Source: Terebella lapidaria (Eukaryota > Annelida > Polychaeta > Terebellida > Terebellidae). From it: a stretch of 64,000 bases of DNA. The DNA is taken from NCBI GenBank assembly GCA_949152475.1, contig OX424567.1, positions 25,941,402 to 26,005,401 of the forward strand, read 5' to 3'. Below, in pieces: positions 23,701 through 35,600 of the stretch; positions within the stretch are counted from its first letter, which is position 1; each line of letters starts with the position of its first letter. The notes beneath the pieces are model-generated. The model was not told where the DNA came from. It did not search any database and saw only the letters and a list, made by a program, of their open reading frames with translations. Position numbers and translations under genes: made by a program.

Positions 23701-26700
23701 ACTTTGCTAAAAAAGAATTTATTGTGGTAAAAATAGTCTGTGGTTCTTTGCTGAAAAACAGGTGATGTTATGTACTTTCGTAGCATGCATAAGTAAATTT
23801 GAGCTTGAGTGACCTTGAAAGGTTAAAACGGCAGTTTCGGCAAATAAAAGTTGTGGCTCTACATTATAAATTTCTCTGATAAGCTTTCTATGTGCAAATT
23901 ATCTCCAAATTCTGGGCAGACCATCTGCTTGGAATAAACCAAAGTTGAAAGAATAAACTCAAACCAAATGCTCATATTGATAGTATTTGCCGAACCATTT
24001 CTTCAAGAGCACATTACAGAAAATCAAAGATATATATAACTCACTGATATGTATAAGATAATTATGTTTTGATATACTTACATGTAAATTTATATGTTTT
24101 CTAGTTAAGTATCTGAGGCATCAGTTTAGATACGGGCCATCAATCTGCATGCTTTAGTTTCGAGAACATGGTACTGATTCAGGAGATTCCAAGTGAGAAG
24201 CTATTGGCCAGATGTACATGATATAGACAGTTTAATTGGATGTCACGATGACCGACCATAGACTTCCAAACAAGAGGACGTGAATCACTATTCTTAGCGT
24301 CAAACAGGCCAGGAGGAGTGAAAAAGCTGTCCTGTTTCCTAAATTGAATGAACGCCAGTTTTGTATCGATTGAATCCTTTAAGAGCCTAACTTTGGAATA
24401 AACTCCATTCAATTTACATCTGAATACATGATTCTGAGTCAGCAATGTCATAGAGAATTCGACAACTTTTTCAAAATGAGTCTCCCATTCAACTGGATTG
24501 CTTTACAGTTTTCTGTGTCTTGTTTCAAATAATTTTGAACGTCTGTTTTATATAACGGGTATAGAGACAGAGAATATGTTGGATCATAATGTGGGTGGAA
24601 AGCAAAGATTCTGTCGTGTTGCTTGATGTTTTATTTATTGTCAATCACTGTGTGATCAATCATTATTTATCTGACAGGATAATTCTATTTTCTTATAAAG
24701 CCCAGACATCTACCCAGCTGTATCTTGGTGCTACATGAAAGGACAATAACGTTCAATTCCTCAGTGTAATAAGCACGAAGCAACGGCGTCAAGTCTTTGC
24801 TTGGTAAATTGATGGATGAAGAAATGTGTTAGATTAGTTCAAAATCCGCCGTTCCCGGAGACCTTCGAGAAATAATGTGGTGCGTCTGCTGCTGTCCCCG
24901 CTCCTCATGTATTATCACCAGCTTGCTGGAGTTTCCATTCCGACTTTGTGTCCACTTTATTGCAAAAGAGACCTAATTAACGTAACTCGTCCAGTGATAA
25001 TTAAATAAGATATGGGCACAGTGACGGATGATTGATATACATTGGATATGTTTGTGGAAATTATATATGCAATCAGCATGCTTCACACCTTAAAAGGTTG
25101 TTCCAGGGTGGGTTTTATTGATGTGATTTATCACCTGTCAAATGCATTGTACATTAATTGGCTTCAAGACGCATGATTTTGTCATACAGTAATTTCTGAA
25201 ATATACCACGTCCAATCTAAGGATATATTTGCTACAAATTTCTAATCTCGTGGAAATCGATAAACCAGCTAGGCCCTGTGACCGATGTTTTGCCATGATA
25301 ACCTTGACGTATCATTCATGTACGAGAAACTATGGTAATGAGTCCTCGATTCCGTTAGGTGGCACCTTCTTAGTTGTGAAAATTACCACGGTATGGCCTC
25401 ACACCCAGGAATGCCAAACGATTGTGATCAATGTATGTATAAACTTATTGCCTACAATAGAATGATGAAGAAACCTACGATGCTTCTTTGGCCACCTCAT
25501 GGATGTGTGTGATCTTCTGTTAAGGTATTTATTCAAAAAGATGTGATGAAACGATTTATCAGTATATGGTAGAACTAATTTGCATTAAAAAAATGTTTTG
25601 TGACAAATTTCTACAGTTTGTCCAGATTAGTTTTGTGGAAAATTCTAATTCAAAAATTCTTGTGGTAATCTTTGACTAAGCAATAAACGAAATGACTACA
25701 TACTATGTATCATAGAACCATCAGACATTATTGAAAGCGCTCCGGGATAAGTATGTTTTCATAACCATCCTTGACATTATCTTTTTGTACCAGGCCAGAT
25801 TCATGTCTGATGTCCATCGAGTCTGATGTCCATGACACAGACGCAGACTCCCGTGAGTCATGTTGCAGTTCTGAGAAACGTCCATCATATGGCCGACCGC
25901 GTGACCTTGGGGACTTCGCGAGCTGATTGACCTTCAGACTACTGTGGTCTCGAGACGTCGAATTCGTCTGATTAATCTGACGAGGAACGAATTTCGGGAT
26001 GTGTTACAGCGTATGGTTGTCAAGCGTATCGGAATATTTGTAACAGACAAATGTCTTAATTTTTTGTTTGAGTGGATGTTTAATTCTACGGTTGTACAAT
26101 GTGTTGACGATGCTAGTCTGTCCTACAAGCACTGTACTTCGTAATCAATACTTTGAAAATAATCTATAGAACAGAACGTTCAGTAAGCATCCTGCCATAA
26201 ATATTCAAAAACACGGTGACGAATTCAGCAGATACACCTTTCATACTTGATAACTGAACGCTTGGATTATTATTTAGGCCATTGACATATTCTGTTATCT
26301 AGTGTTTTAAAGTGGCATAACCGATTTTTAATGTTCTGCATGAAAGCGATCAATATTTGCCTGCAAAGCTGCTGGACAGTGCAAAATATTCGGTGCGACC
26401 ACATCTCCTAATTTGACATTGAAAATCTATTTTGTTCTAATATTTCATCCCAGGTAGTGACGTCAAATAACAAAAATATAGAATTGCTTGTAACTTGATT
26501 ATCCAAAACATAGTGATGAAATATAAAATATTGTTCTACAGCAACCTATCTGAAAAATGATGTAACAATTGTGACTGCAGTGATGTATGTGTTGTAAAAG
26601 CTATGCTGGCCTCATGTCACCTTGACAGAGGACTTCACTAAGAAACGTAAGATGGAACTGTGTACTCTTAAGACACCACCTGACTCGAGAGCTCATGCTC

Positions 26701-27489
26701 ATTAGGCAGCAGCCTTTGTGCACGTGAAGACCTGGCAACATGTACAGAAAAAATGCTTTTCTAACTAGCAACATTCCTATGTCGCCAGCATGGCGTGTTT
26801 GTCTCACAACTCATGCGCTTTTGCAGAGCAAGCTGCAGATATGAATACTTTGTTCACCGATGGCTGACAAACGTGTCTCTCGGTCAGAAAAGTCGAGCAG
26901 GTGGACAACTATTTGTGTTACGAAATCAACTATAAGAATCCTAGCCGAATAAAGTCAAATGTGAATTCCTATATTCAGGGTGCAGTGGACCACACCCTGT
27001 TAGCTTAGCGCTGGTGATTAGCTGTATAGATTGTCTCTATAAAAGACGAGGTTTCACTCCATTGAGAGAAAATGGTAGACAATGGAAATTCGCAGAGTGA
27101 AGCCTCTCAACACTTTTTGGCTAGGTTATGTTCCATGGCGAGACAAAAATACGCCACTGTCTCTCATTGCTACGTTTCCGGAGATCTTCTCTAAGGTAAT
27201 GGAGACGATGGCAATGGAACGAGACGCTTTTAAAAGCTTCTCAATCAATATTTTAATAACCCCTTGTAATGTGTTGGATGTGCACATTTTTTTTTCGTTT
27301 TGGAAGTAGGACAGACGATGTTAAATTGAGTATTTATGATTGAAACCAATTCTTGGTGCAATAAAGGTGCTCTGAATTGGACATACTTAGATGTGTGTCT
27401 GCAACACAGTGTCTGCAAAACAACATATAAACGGACGGATGTATATATCATGTATATTACTGCTTCAGTCACAATGGTTGGATAATGGT

Positions 27490-28510
27490 TATGAACATTG
27501 TAGGCGTCTAGTACTTTGCTTCTTCCCTACACATATTACACATATTACGAATGACTCCCTGAGGACTGGAATTTTCCCTGCTCCCTTCAAGTCTGCAGTC
27601 ATCACTCCTTTGATCAACAACTCGTCTCTGGATCAATACAACTCGCCATCTATCGCCCAATATCAAATATGCCTCACACCTCAAAACTCATTGAGCGCTA
27701 GTGAACAAGTAACTTCAAACTGCTCGACAGAGACTGCACTTGTTAGGGTATACAATGCCGTTCTCATCAAGTTGGACAGAGGTCACAATGCTGCACTCAT
27801 CCTGCTCGACTTGAGTGCGGCATTTGATACCGTTGATCTGACTGTTCTTTTACATCGACTGCACTGACCCGAGGTTACTGGCATGTGAAGTTCTCAAGGG
27901 TTCCATACTCGATCTTGTTTTGTTCAACATGTTTACAGGACCGATTGTCAATATCATCTCTAGACATCACTTGCAACATGACGTATGCTGACGACACGCA
28001 GATATATATCACTGTCCATGACCAATGTGACCTCGCCAACTTGAACAGATGTCTGGAGCACATTCGTCACTGGATGGGAAGTATATGTAATATGTTGAAG
28101 CCGAATGACAGCAAAACTGACCCAATATTGTTCTCCTCCAGACACAGGACTCCATCTGACATCAGTTTAACAGTTGATGAGACATAAATCAAGTGTTCGT
28201 CAGAGATCAAGATCCTGGGTGTCGTATTTCATCGGCACCTGAACATGGACATCCATATCAAATGAATTGTAAGCACCACATCGTTCATGTTGCGATACCC
28301 CGGGCGTCTGCAAAAATATCTGGATGTCACATCTACTGAGAGGCTAGTCCATGTCTTCATTACATCGAGGCTGGACTACTGCAATGGTCTACTAGTGGGA
28401 CTCGCTTCGATAAGACTTCAACATCTTCAGAGGTTACAAAACATTGTGAGACAATTTGTCCAAATGGAGGTTTTAACACATTTCACAACAACACCAAGTT
28501 GAATACTTCA
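27490..28510 (+). pseudogene. LINE reverse-transcriptase fragment
   Basis: Frames give AALILLDLSAAFDTVD (RT motif with the first catalytic Asp), MTYADDTQIYITV (the YADD catalytic box, about 27980-28010), SSEIKILGVVFHRHLNMDIH and VFITSRLDYCNGLLVGL. This order is typical of Jockey/CR1-like LINE reverse transcriptases. The part between the first Asp motif and YADD is shortened, and the frame changes at least twice, so it is dead. The homologous position in copy C (about 59580-59640) keeps only a short tail of the same sequence, so the insertion is older than at least one of the duplications. Confidence 0.88.
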
Positions 28511-29358
28511 GCCAAGATTTTTCTCGTTGACTCCTTATGCATTGTATTTTGAATCATCATAGGTGCAAATAATCATGAGACGTATACTTTATTTTTCCAA
28601 TTGTGCATAAAGTAGCGCTACTGTATTTGGCGTGTGCATGTTGATCTTGACTTCACAATGCAATACAATACTAAAAAGCCTGGTATCATTACTTGTTTTG
28701 AAGTCAATAAATCAGGTGATATTTGTCGAGTTTCCAATAGTATAATGGTAATTGCTAGAATGTCACAGAATATCTGACAGGTTTTTATATCGAACCTTCT
28801 TTTCCTGGACAGTGAAGAGGATTAGACCCTGGTACTGGACAGCTGTGGTCACTAGCGCTATCGATCAGTTCCACTGGTCGTTTCTGCAAGGTTTTACACT
28901 GAATGGATTCAGACATTCGATATCGCTCCGCTCATCATTACAATCCAATTAGCATGCCATCCAAGCCCCGTACATCTTGCTTCGTGTTGATGGGTGAAGC
29001 TCAAGCATAGCTCTCATTTCAATTCTCCACAACTCCTCATAGAGACAGTAATGTGTCCTTCTGCCTCACTGGTCAACATTCCAGTGAAGTCGAGGTAATG
29101 GGGGTGTAGACGATAGGGAGGGAGATTGCTATATTGTTTGTGCACAGCACTGTATCCCACGTACCATAGTTTCAGATTAATGGATGATTTGGCAGTGTCA
29201 TTGGACACAAGCGTCCATTCCATGTAATATGCTGTGACATATAAAACTAGTTGTTTCACAAAAACTCCAATCTAAGACAATTAGTGTATTAGATCTTGTT
29301 ATTAGGCCAAATATTAGATCTTGTTAATTAGGCCAAATATTAGTGTATTAGATCCTCT

Positions 29359-29599
29359 TTTTTCATGTTAATTTTGGGAAATTCATGAGGGGTGCCACTA
29401 GTGGGGCAGGAAATGCTCACTCTTTATGGAACACCTGATTTCACCTCCTAATGGCCATTTTCGGGGTTCATGAGTTTCCCTGTCATGTTTGTTTTCTCTC
29501 ACTTCGTATGCCTGATATTACTTTCTGCCTTTGAGATTGGATAACGGAACCTGTTTTGTTTGCTCGGAATACTTAATACTGAGTATTGATTCCACGTCT
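29359..29599 (+). mobile_element. Retroelement 3' end, copy 1 of 4
   Basis: The sequence runs TTCATGTTAATTTTGGGAAA to TTGATTCCACGTCT and is the reverse complement of the 3' segment seen at 30843, 52355 and 63322. Here it lies in + orientation and contains only the untranslated tail. Copy A of the locus lacks it. It is diverged from the other three copies, so older. Confidence 0.8.
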
Positions 29600-29799
29600 C
29601 TGACTAGAGAATAAAGTTTACACTATCACCATTTAAATCTGCTACATATATTAATATATATAAGATAGTAGCCTTTTGACTTGTGATTAGGTACTTATGT
29701 ACTTGTCATATATCTATTCCAAGGGGTTTGTTTCGGATTTCTAAATTATTTTCATAGGTTGTTGGGCAGTTGTATACTAATTCCATCAAGTGTACAGTA

Positions 29800-30010
29800 G
29801 AAACAACTACATTTAACACACTGTCTGCCCCTGATGACGCCAGTGTATCTTTGGATAAACTATTTGGTCGGGCTTTGTTTCTATTGCGAAAAATATTGTA
29901 TTTTACGTTTGTTGTTGGCATCATCAAAATTTGGTTGAATTGGTGGTAATAGATTGATGCTTACATTAAACAAGTCATATCCAACAATCACGTCGAAATT
30001 ATCAAATATT
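29800..30010. repeat. Interspersed repeat, four partial copies
   Basis: CTGTCTGCCCCTGATGA with CCAGTGT, then ATTGTATTTTACGTTTGTT and GGTGGTAATAGATTGAT. Related sequence occurs at 22420-22500 (+, right part only), 55990-56200 (minus strand) and 61210-61290 (+). The family is unknown. Confidence 0.55.
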
Positions 30011-30378
30011 CCAGCTAATATACGGCTCGCAAAACTGTTATGGATAAGGATACCAAGGGACAGACATATCATCAAAGCTGTAAATATGTTATAAAAAGAT
30101 AAACGACCATGTAAAAAAGACATCATGATAACGACCACGATCTTCCCCGACGGATAAACCGAACGTAAATCCACAGAACCACGCGTTGTTTGTTTTGCTT
30201 TGCATGTGGGCGGGTATATGCACTGGCGCGAATCAGGCCGCCCACGACAGAGGCCAGGGGCAGTCGGCTGTAACGGCGAAGTGGTATAACTCCATTCATG
30301 CAGTGTGTCGATAATCATTTGACATGTTCCCCACAGCACAGATGTCAGAGAACACACAAACTGCAAAGTATAATTGCA

Positions 30379-30387
30379 CAATACCAG
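30379..30387. repeat. Left target-site duplication of the 11-kb transposon
   Basis: CAATACCAG directly precedes the left inverted repeat and is repeated exactly at 41477-41485. Confidence 0.88.
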
Positions 30388-30769
30388 TAGTTATCCAAGC
30401 CTAACCAATTACTAGGTATTGGTTAGCCCAACTCGCCATGATATTTATAGAGGTTTTAAATCAAAGAACGCGCAGTTGAAGAAATGCACGTACAAAGCTA
30501 CGAATACTTTTAAATAATACCTGACACTGTATTGTACGATTCTACATAGAGACTTTAAGCACCTCACTCATACTTTGCTTGTTTTAGAACATTTCACATC
30601 AGATACAACAATTTATTCCACAAACTGCCATTTTCAGTCACGGAAATCGGCCACGCAAGGAAACACCGACCACATGTGTTTCACCACACACGCGGTAGAT
30701 AATCAACTCACATGATCGTACGATAACATAACTGGACCCTACCAAGTGCAAGAGCACTGGCACCACGTT
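30388..30769 (+). repeat. Left terminal inverted repeat
   Basis: 382 bp, starting TAGTTATCCAAGCC and ending CTGGCACCACGTT. It is matched by the reverse complement of 41095-41476. It probably holds the transposase binding sites and perhaps promoter elements. Confidence 0.95.
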
Positions 30770-30842
30770 GTTGTCCAAAACAGCGGATCTCGAACCTTTC
30801 AATGGGTGTGGTGGGGTGGGGGGTAATATCTGATAGTCATAC

Positions 30843-31218
30843 ATAGACGTGGAATCAATACCCAGTATTAAGTATTCCGAGCAAACAAAACAGGGTCCGT
30901 TATCCAATCTCATAGTCCGGGGACAGAAAGTCATATCAGGCATACGAAGTGAGAGAAAACAAAAATGACAGGGAAACTCATGAACCCCCCAAAATGGCCA
31001 TTAGGAGGTGAAATCAGGTGTTCCGGAAAGAGTGAGCATTTCCTGCCCCACTAGTGGCACCCGTCATGAATTCCCCAAAATTAACATGAAAATAGATCTA
31101 GTTGCATGGCAGACATGGATTTGCTGTACTTATCAACCAGATCATGATGACGTCCATAGAATTTCTTAAACGCAGCTATAAGTCTTGGTAAAACATATCC
31201 TTGTCGCAGCAGTTTAGA
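30843..31218 (-). mobile_element. Retroelement 3' end, copy 2 of 4
   Basis: On the minus strand the segment carries a coding tail (LLRQGYVLPRLIAAFKKFYG, then RHHDLVDKYSKS and DLFSC) and about 250 bp of 3' tail. It is nearly identical to the copy at 63322. It is 5'-truncated, as usual for target-primed insertion, and nested in the DNA transposon. The family is most likely a Penelope-like or related endonuclease-poor reverse-transcriptase element; this is uncertain. Confidence 0.85.
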
Positions 31219-31489
31219 AATTTCAGGACTTGTATTCAGGACTTGAAACCTGCGTTTCCTATCCAATGGATGGATTTGACCAATATAGTAGGCACATGAT
31301 GTGGTTTCATTTATTACAGTAACAGTCATATTTACATGTAGATTAATTTCAATTTCAAATATGTTACAAATACATTTAACATGATATCAAAAAACTTCTC
31401 ATATATCTGACCGGCTATTAGGAGTTGCATGGCCATTTCCAAGGGGATAACCCCCTATTGATGCAATGATGAATATCCGCCCCCTGGTA
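31219..31489. other. Spacer inside the transposon
   Basis: No gene was recognised. Minus-strand reading continues from the retroelement tail into unrelated sequence, so the open frame there is a chance fusion. Confidence 0.4.
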
Positions 31490-31496
31490 CTATAGG

Positions 31497-31715
31497 CAAA
31501 GAGTGTAACATCAATAAGAGGTCGCACTTCCACAAAAATGAGTGACTGAGCAATTCTAAGTCGAGAAACTCAGGGTGACAATGCTAGGGGACCGTTCCCT
31601 CACTGGCGAAGTTCATATTGTTTGCCACTCCTCCACCGACGAAGTTTCTATTGTTTGTGCTTGTTACATAGGGCTATATAGAGAGTGGGGGCTCTTATTG
31701 ATGTTACACTCTTTG
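31497..31715. mobile_element. hAT-like MITE nested in the transposon
   Basis: The left end CAAAGAGTGTAACATC and the right end GATGTTACACTCTTTG are perfect inverted repeats of about 24 bp. CTATAGG flanks both sides (31490-31496 and 31716-31722), a 7-bp direct repeat or 8-bp with one change. CA...TG ends with a roughly 8-bp duplication suggest hAT. No coding frame. Confidence 0.8.
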
Positions 31716-31831
31716 CTATAGGTCTCAAGAGAAATAGCTTCATATGGGATGGGCCAAATGGCGGGAGATTTGGAATCACTCACACGTGTATATAAGGTGG
31801 GTTGTTACCCATCACCGACGTCAGTTCCAAC

Positions 31832-32460
31832 ATGGGATTCATACACAAGTGTCTGAAGTGCAGAACATCTCTCAAGCGAGGAAGGAAGCGGTATACTCTG
31901 GCTGCCAGAGTGAGGGAGTCAGAGCCTAAGGTGCAAGACGTGCTGCAACAACATGTGGAGGTCCCTTTGACATTGGGTTACGTTGTGGACGGTGCTACGA
32001 CCAGCTGGGCCGAGATGTCAAAGGTTAGAAGAAATAAAATGACTAGATTCCAATATGCTTAATTACCTACAATGAAGGTCATGACGTCAGGAATACTTAT
32101 TAATTGATTTTTAAGGGGAAAATGAAACTTTTACCTCAATGAAAGTGTATGTTATATCTTATAAATGTATGTCGGGGATGTTTGCACTTAAAGGTAGCCA
32201 TATCACAATAGGTCTGTAATATTTAACCCTCCTTTAAAACAGAAGCTCCGGAGAGGAGCCCGCCCAGGAAGAAGAGGAGGATGGCGAAGCGGGGCAAAAA
32301 TTTCATCCCGAAAGCATCCACACTGTTACGCCAAGGGCATGTGTCTCGTGCACTTCGTCTGCTACACCGGAACTCCCCGTTAGCTGTTCAGGCCATGGCA
32401 ACACTTACAGGTATATGTTTGTTATTTAAATTCTTTATTTGACGATGATGGTCGCTGAAA

Positions 32461-32493
<33 letters not shown>

Positions 32494-32681
32494 ATTCACT
32501 CCTTCAACGGTAGAACAATCCATAAAGAGATGGATCGTTTCGGCAAGTCCAGCAAGTTTCTGCCACTCAGCAAAGCGAACTTGACCAATTTCAATTGGTC
32601 CGACACTTTGGATGAGGTGCAAGAATCAGCTCCTGTCACCTACGATTGCCCGGAGAAAGCCCTTGGTTCTGGATGTACTGG
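31832..32681 (+). CDS. Transposase exons 1-3 (N-terminal region)
   Basis: The first ATG in a good frame is at 31832 (MGFIHKCLKCRTSLKRGRKR). Exon 2 reads RSPPRKKRRMAKRGKNFIPK and then LLRQGHVSRALRLLHRN. Exon 3 reads GRTIHKEMDRFGKSS, then NFNWSDTLDEVQESAP, where '(G)RxIxKEM' and 'W..L..E....AP' are familiar from DUF6589 proteins. Donors AAG|GTTAGA or GACG|GTGCTA could end exon 1. The exon 2-3 junction does not fit in phase with the best-looking acceptor at 32513, so either a weak acceptor is used or one base has been lost. An ATT microsatellite lies in that intron. Confidence 0.65.
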
Positions 32682-35600
32682 GTAAGCTACTAGCATTTCT
32701 GAATAAAATGTGGTATTCTATTTTCTGTGGTTGCAAGATGATAGAATTATATATAGTCCATATGTACAAGATGACTATCCATATGCGTAATACAAAAGCA
32801 TATATTTTCAGAAACTCAACGCAGTGCCGTCTTGGAGTCATGTTCAGCATCGCTCTGTTTCATCGCAAACCACGGAAATTCTCTTTTCTGCCGGCTGCCA
32901 TTGGATTGCAAATGTTCCGACACGGTGCATCAGGGAAGGCAAGTATTTGCTTTTTTCAAGTCAATGATACAAACGCAATGTTTTCATTTTCTGTTATGCA
33001 TTGTTGAATTATTTTTCATCAGTCTGAAAATTGGTGGTTCTATTTTGCGTCGACAACAGCTTTTCAGATGTCTTTCAAATATGGGGCTGTGTCAAGGGAT
33101 GGCAACTGCGCGTAAAAACTGTGACCGCATCGGAGTAGAAGTGAAGTCGAAACTTCTTGACTTCAAAACGGAAATCGAGTATCTTGTACTGCAGGTTTAC
33201 ATGGAATATAAACGAACTAGTTATTGGTGAGGGATTTAGTCATACTGTAATTCACATGTGGTTCTCCATTATCTATTGAAAGTACAAATATCTGTAAAAA
33301 TTATTTGCTACAGCACAGTACACGTCAAGATGCTGTGAGTCAGGACAGGTCACAGGAAGGTCCCTTCCACTGGGAATCGGACAGTAGCTGGCGACCCTCT
33401 GGAGAGTCTGATATGGGCTCAAACTCCGAGGCAGAGTCAGTGGACCTGGAGGGGTTTCCTGTGTGCCCCAAACTCCCTGATGTTGTGCCAGGTATATACG
33501 TACAACGCTACTAATTTTAGGTCATAAAGGGTAGGTAGGGCTTGTGACTCCAGTGTTGCATTGTCCTAGCATATGAAAAAGCTTTTGGGGATAGATAAAC
33601 ATGCAAATAATTACTATTGCATTGGACATTTCACATTTTTCAATATTCGACATAACAGTACTGTAATATTTTTGAACACATTCAACAGTGTTTCTTGAAA
33701 TTGTTAATGAATGTTCCCTGGTTTTATACAATATGAGTATACCAAACATATATCCCTAACAGGTATTGCAATCGTGTGGGACAACACACAAATTAACCAG
33801 GAGAGGCGACACCACAGCAAAGGCAGCGGGGACAAGTCTCACATCTGGGCCAACGCCTATGCCGTGGCAGATCGGGTGGAAGTACCACCCGTAGAGGACA
33901 GCACTGCGGTCATGAAGGTATTGAGCAATGTTTTTTCTGTCAGAGAAAAATAAATAACCTTGCTCTCCCCCCCCCCCCCCGCCAAGGAAAAACAAATATA
34001 TATAGAGTGTCAAAAATGCATTGCCTTTGTATATGGTATAAAATTTCCTAGAATTTCGTAAATTTAAAACTGACCTTAAAACGTATTTCACAGAGGCTCA
34101 TACATAGTATCCTTTGTACAGCGCCGCTGATTACAACGTCTAGTTGTATAAATGAGTGCTACATATAGCACTCATGTAACATGTACGTCTCTCTGTGTGT
34201 TTCCTCGTCTGTCTGTGTGTCTGTCTCTCAACATCTCAATTATTGCAAAATGTGCTGCAATATCAGACAAATCAGTGGGAGAACATTTATATTACAGGCA
34301 GAAGATATCCCTCTGCAGGACATCCTGCCATCAGTGGAGGACTACACTGCTCTTCGGGTGCGCATGATCGCCATTGTCTCCAGGATCCTGGTTGATTGGC
34401 TCAAGCCCTTTCAGTCCATGACGCAGGATAGGCACATTGCGCACCGATACTCGGAACAATCGGCGCAACAGAGTCTAGTGGTGAGTGGCCAGAATTATGT
34501 GCAATCATATCACACATTGTCAATCACCTTGGACACAACTTTGTCACGAAGAATCAAACTAGAAAGAAAATCATGCTTCTTCTCATCTACACAGTTCAAC
34601 ATTGGCATCATCGATGCAAACCCCAGCACCACCGAAGGAGCCTTCACGATTGCGGAGCAACTGCACAAGTATGTTCCCAGCACCCCTTTCGGACCCAGGC
34701 CAACACCTTGCCATTCCGACGAAGGGGCCCATGAGGGCTGGAAGGTCTTGTTCCGGTACCCCAGGATTTCCACCACCGTGGTATCATGCTGCAGGTTAAT
34801 AGTCTCCCAATGTGTGTTATGTCCGATGACTTCAACCATCACGAGGATTTTGTGTGTTCCAACTGCGGAACACTGTCATATCACTTGACATGCAGACTCT
34901 AAATGTTTGCCTGGATGCGGTTGTGAACGTATTGGGACACATTATTCTAATTTGTTTTTCCAACAGGACCTTTTCAACAGGTGCTACAAGCATTTGTCCG
35001 CAGCAGACAGGGGAACGTTGTTCCAACTGCGGAACGAGTACAGCCACCGGGGAGTCACAGCGAAGGTTATGTCCGATGACTTCAACCATCACGAGGATTT
35101 TGTGAAGTTTGTCACCACGGGACTGGTCCTTGTGATGGCTACAGACTTGATGGGCATGGCCGATCTGGACTCGCAGCCGTCGCAGGACCTGGTCGGTGCA
35201 CCTGCGGATGTCCACAGTATTGCACGCCAGATTGGTAAGCAGACTGTACCTACTTGCAGTGATCAAATCGCGATAAGTTATACTGAGCATTACCATAACT
35301 GCATACATACATGAATTACTACTAGTACTTGATCTATTGAAAATGTTGATTGGAGTTGTCATTCCAGTGAACAAGATATGGTCAGCACCTACAATGTTGG
35401 ACGTCGTGGATGCTGTGGTTTCCAAAGAAGAAATTGAAGAGTGCTCCGACGATGAGGACACAGATGATGATGAAGGGGGTGCTACGGAAGGCCAGCGGAA
35501 CTCATCTCCTGGAGTGTGGTGCTTCTGTGGCAAAGGTTACTTGTTGTTTGAAACTTATGCATCATAATGGCAGTGACATCGAATACATGGAGGTTTGGTG

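Larger units (their letters stand above)
23790..30060. repeat. Paralogous locus copy B
   Basis: This block is homologous to copy A throughout and to copy C from about 23970. Compared with A it lacks the piggyBac-like insert and carries a LINE fragment (about 27490-28510) and a retroelement 3' end (29359-29599). Its right end lies next to the 11-kb transposon at 30388. Confidence 0.85.

Noticed and set aside
29815-29850. Hammerhead-ribozyme-like core (CTGATGA, followed in related copies by a GCCA-GTG-TGGC hairpin)
   Set aside because: The required GAAA after stem II and a cleavage triplet in the right place are missing in all copies (29.8, 56.2, 61.2 kb), so the match is probably by chance.
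29881-30381. 166-codon open frame on the minus strand with a hydrophobic stretch
   Set aside because: It begins at a non-ATG codon inside the transposon target site. The matching part of copy A at 22.3-22.5 kb is not kept in frame, and changes are mostly amino-acid changing.
31081-31329. 82-codon minus-strand frame as a short protein gene
   Set aside because: Its last half is the tail of a truncated retroelement; the first half is unrelated sequence joined by chance at the truncation point.
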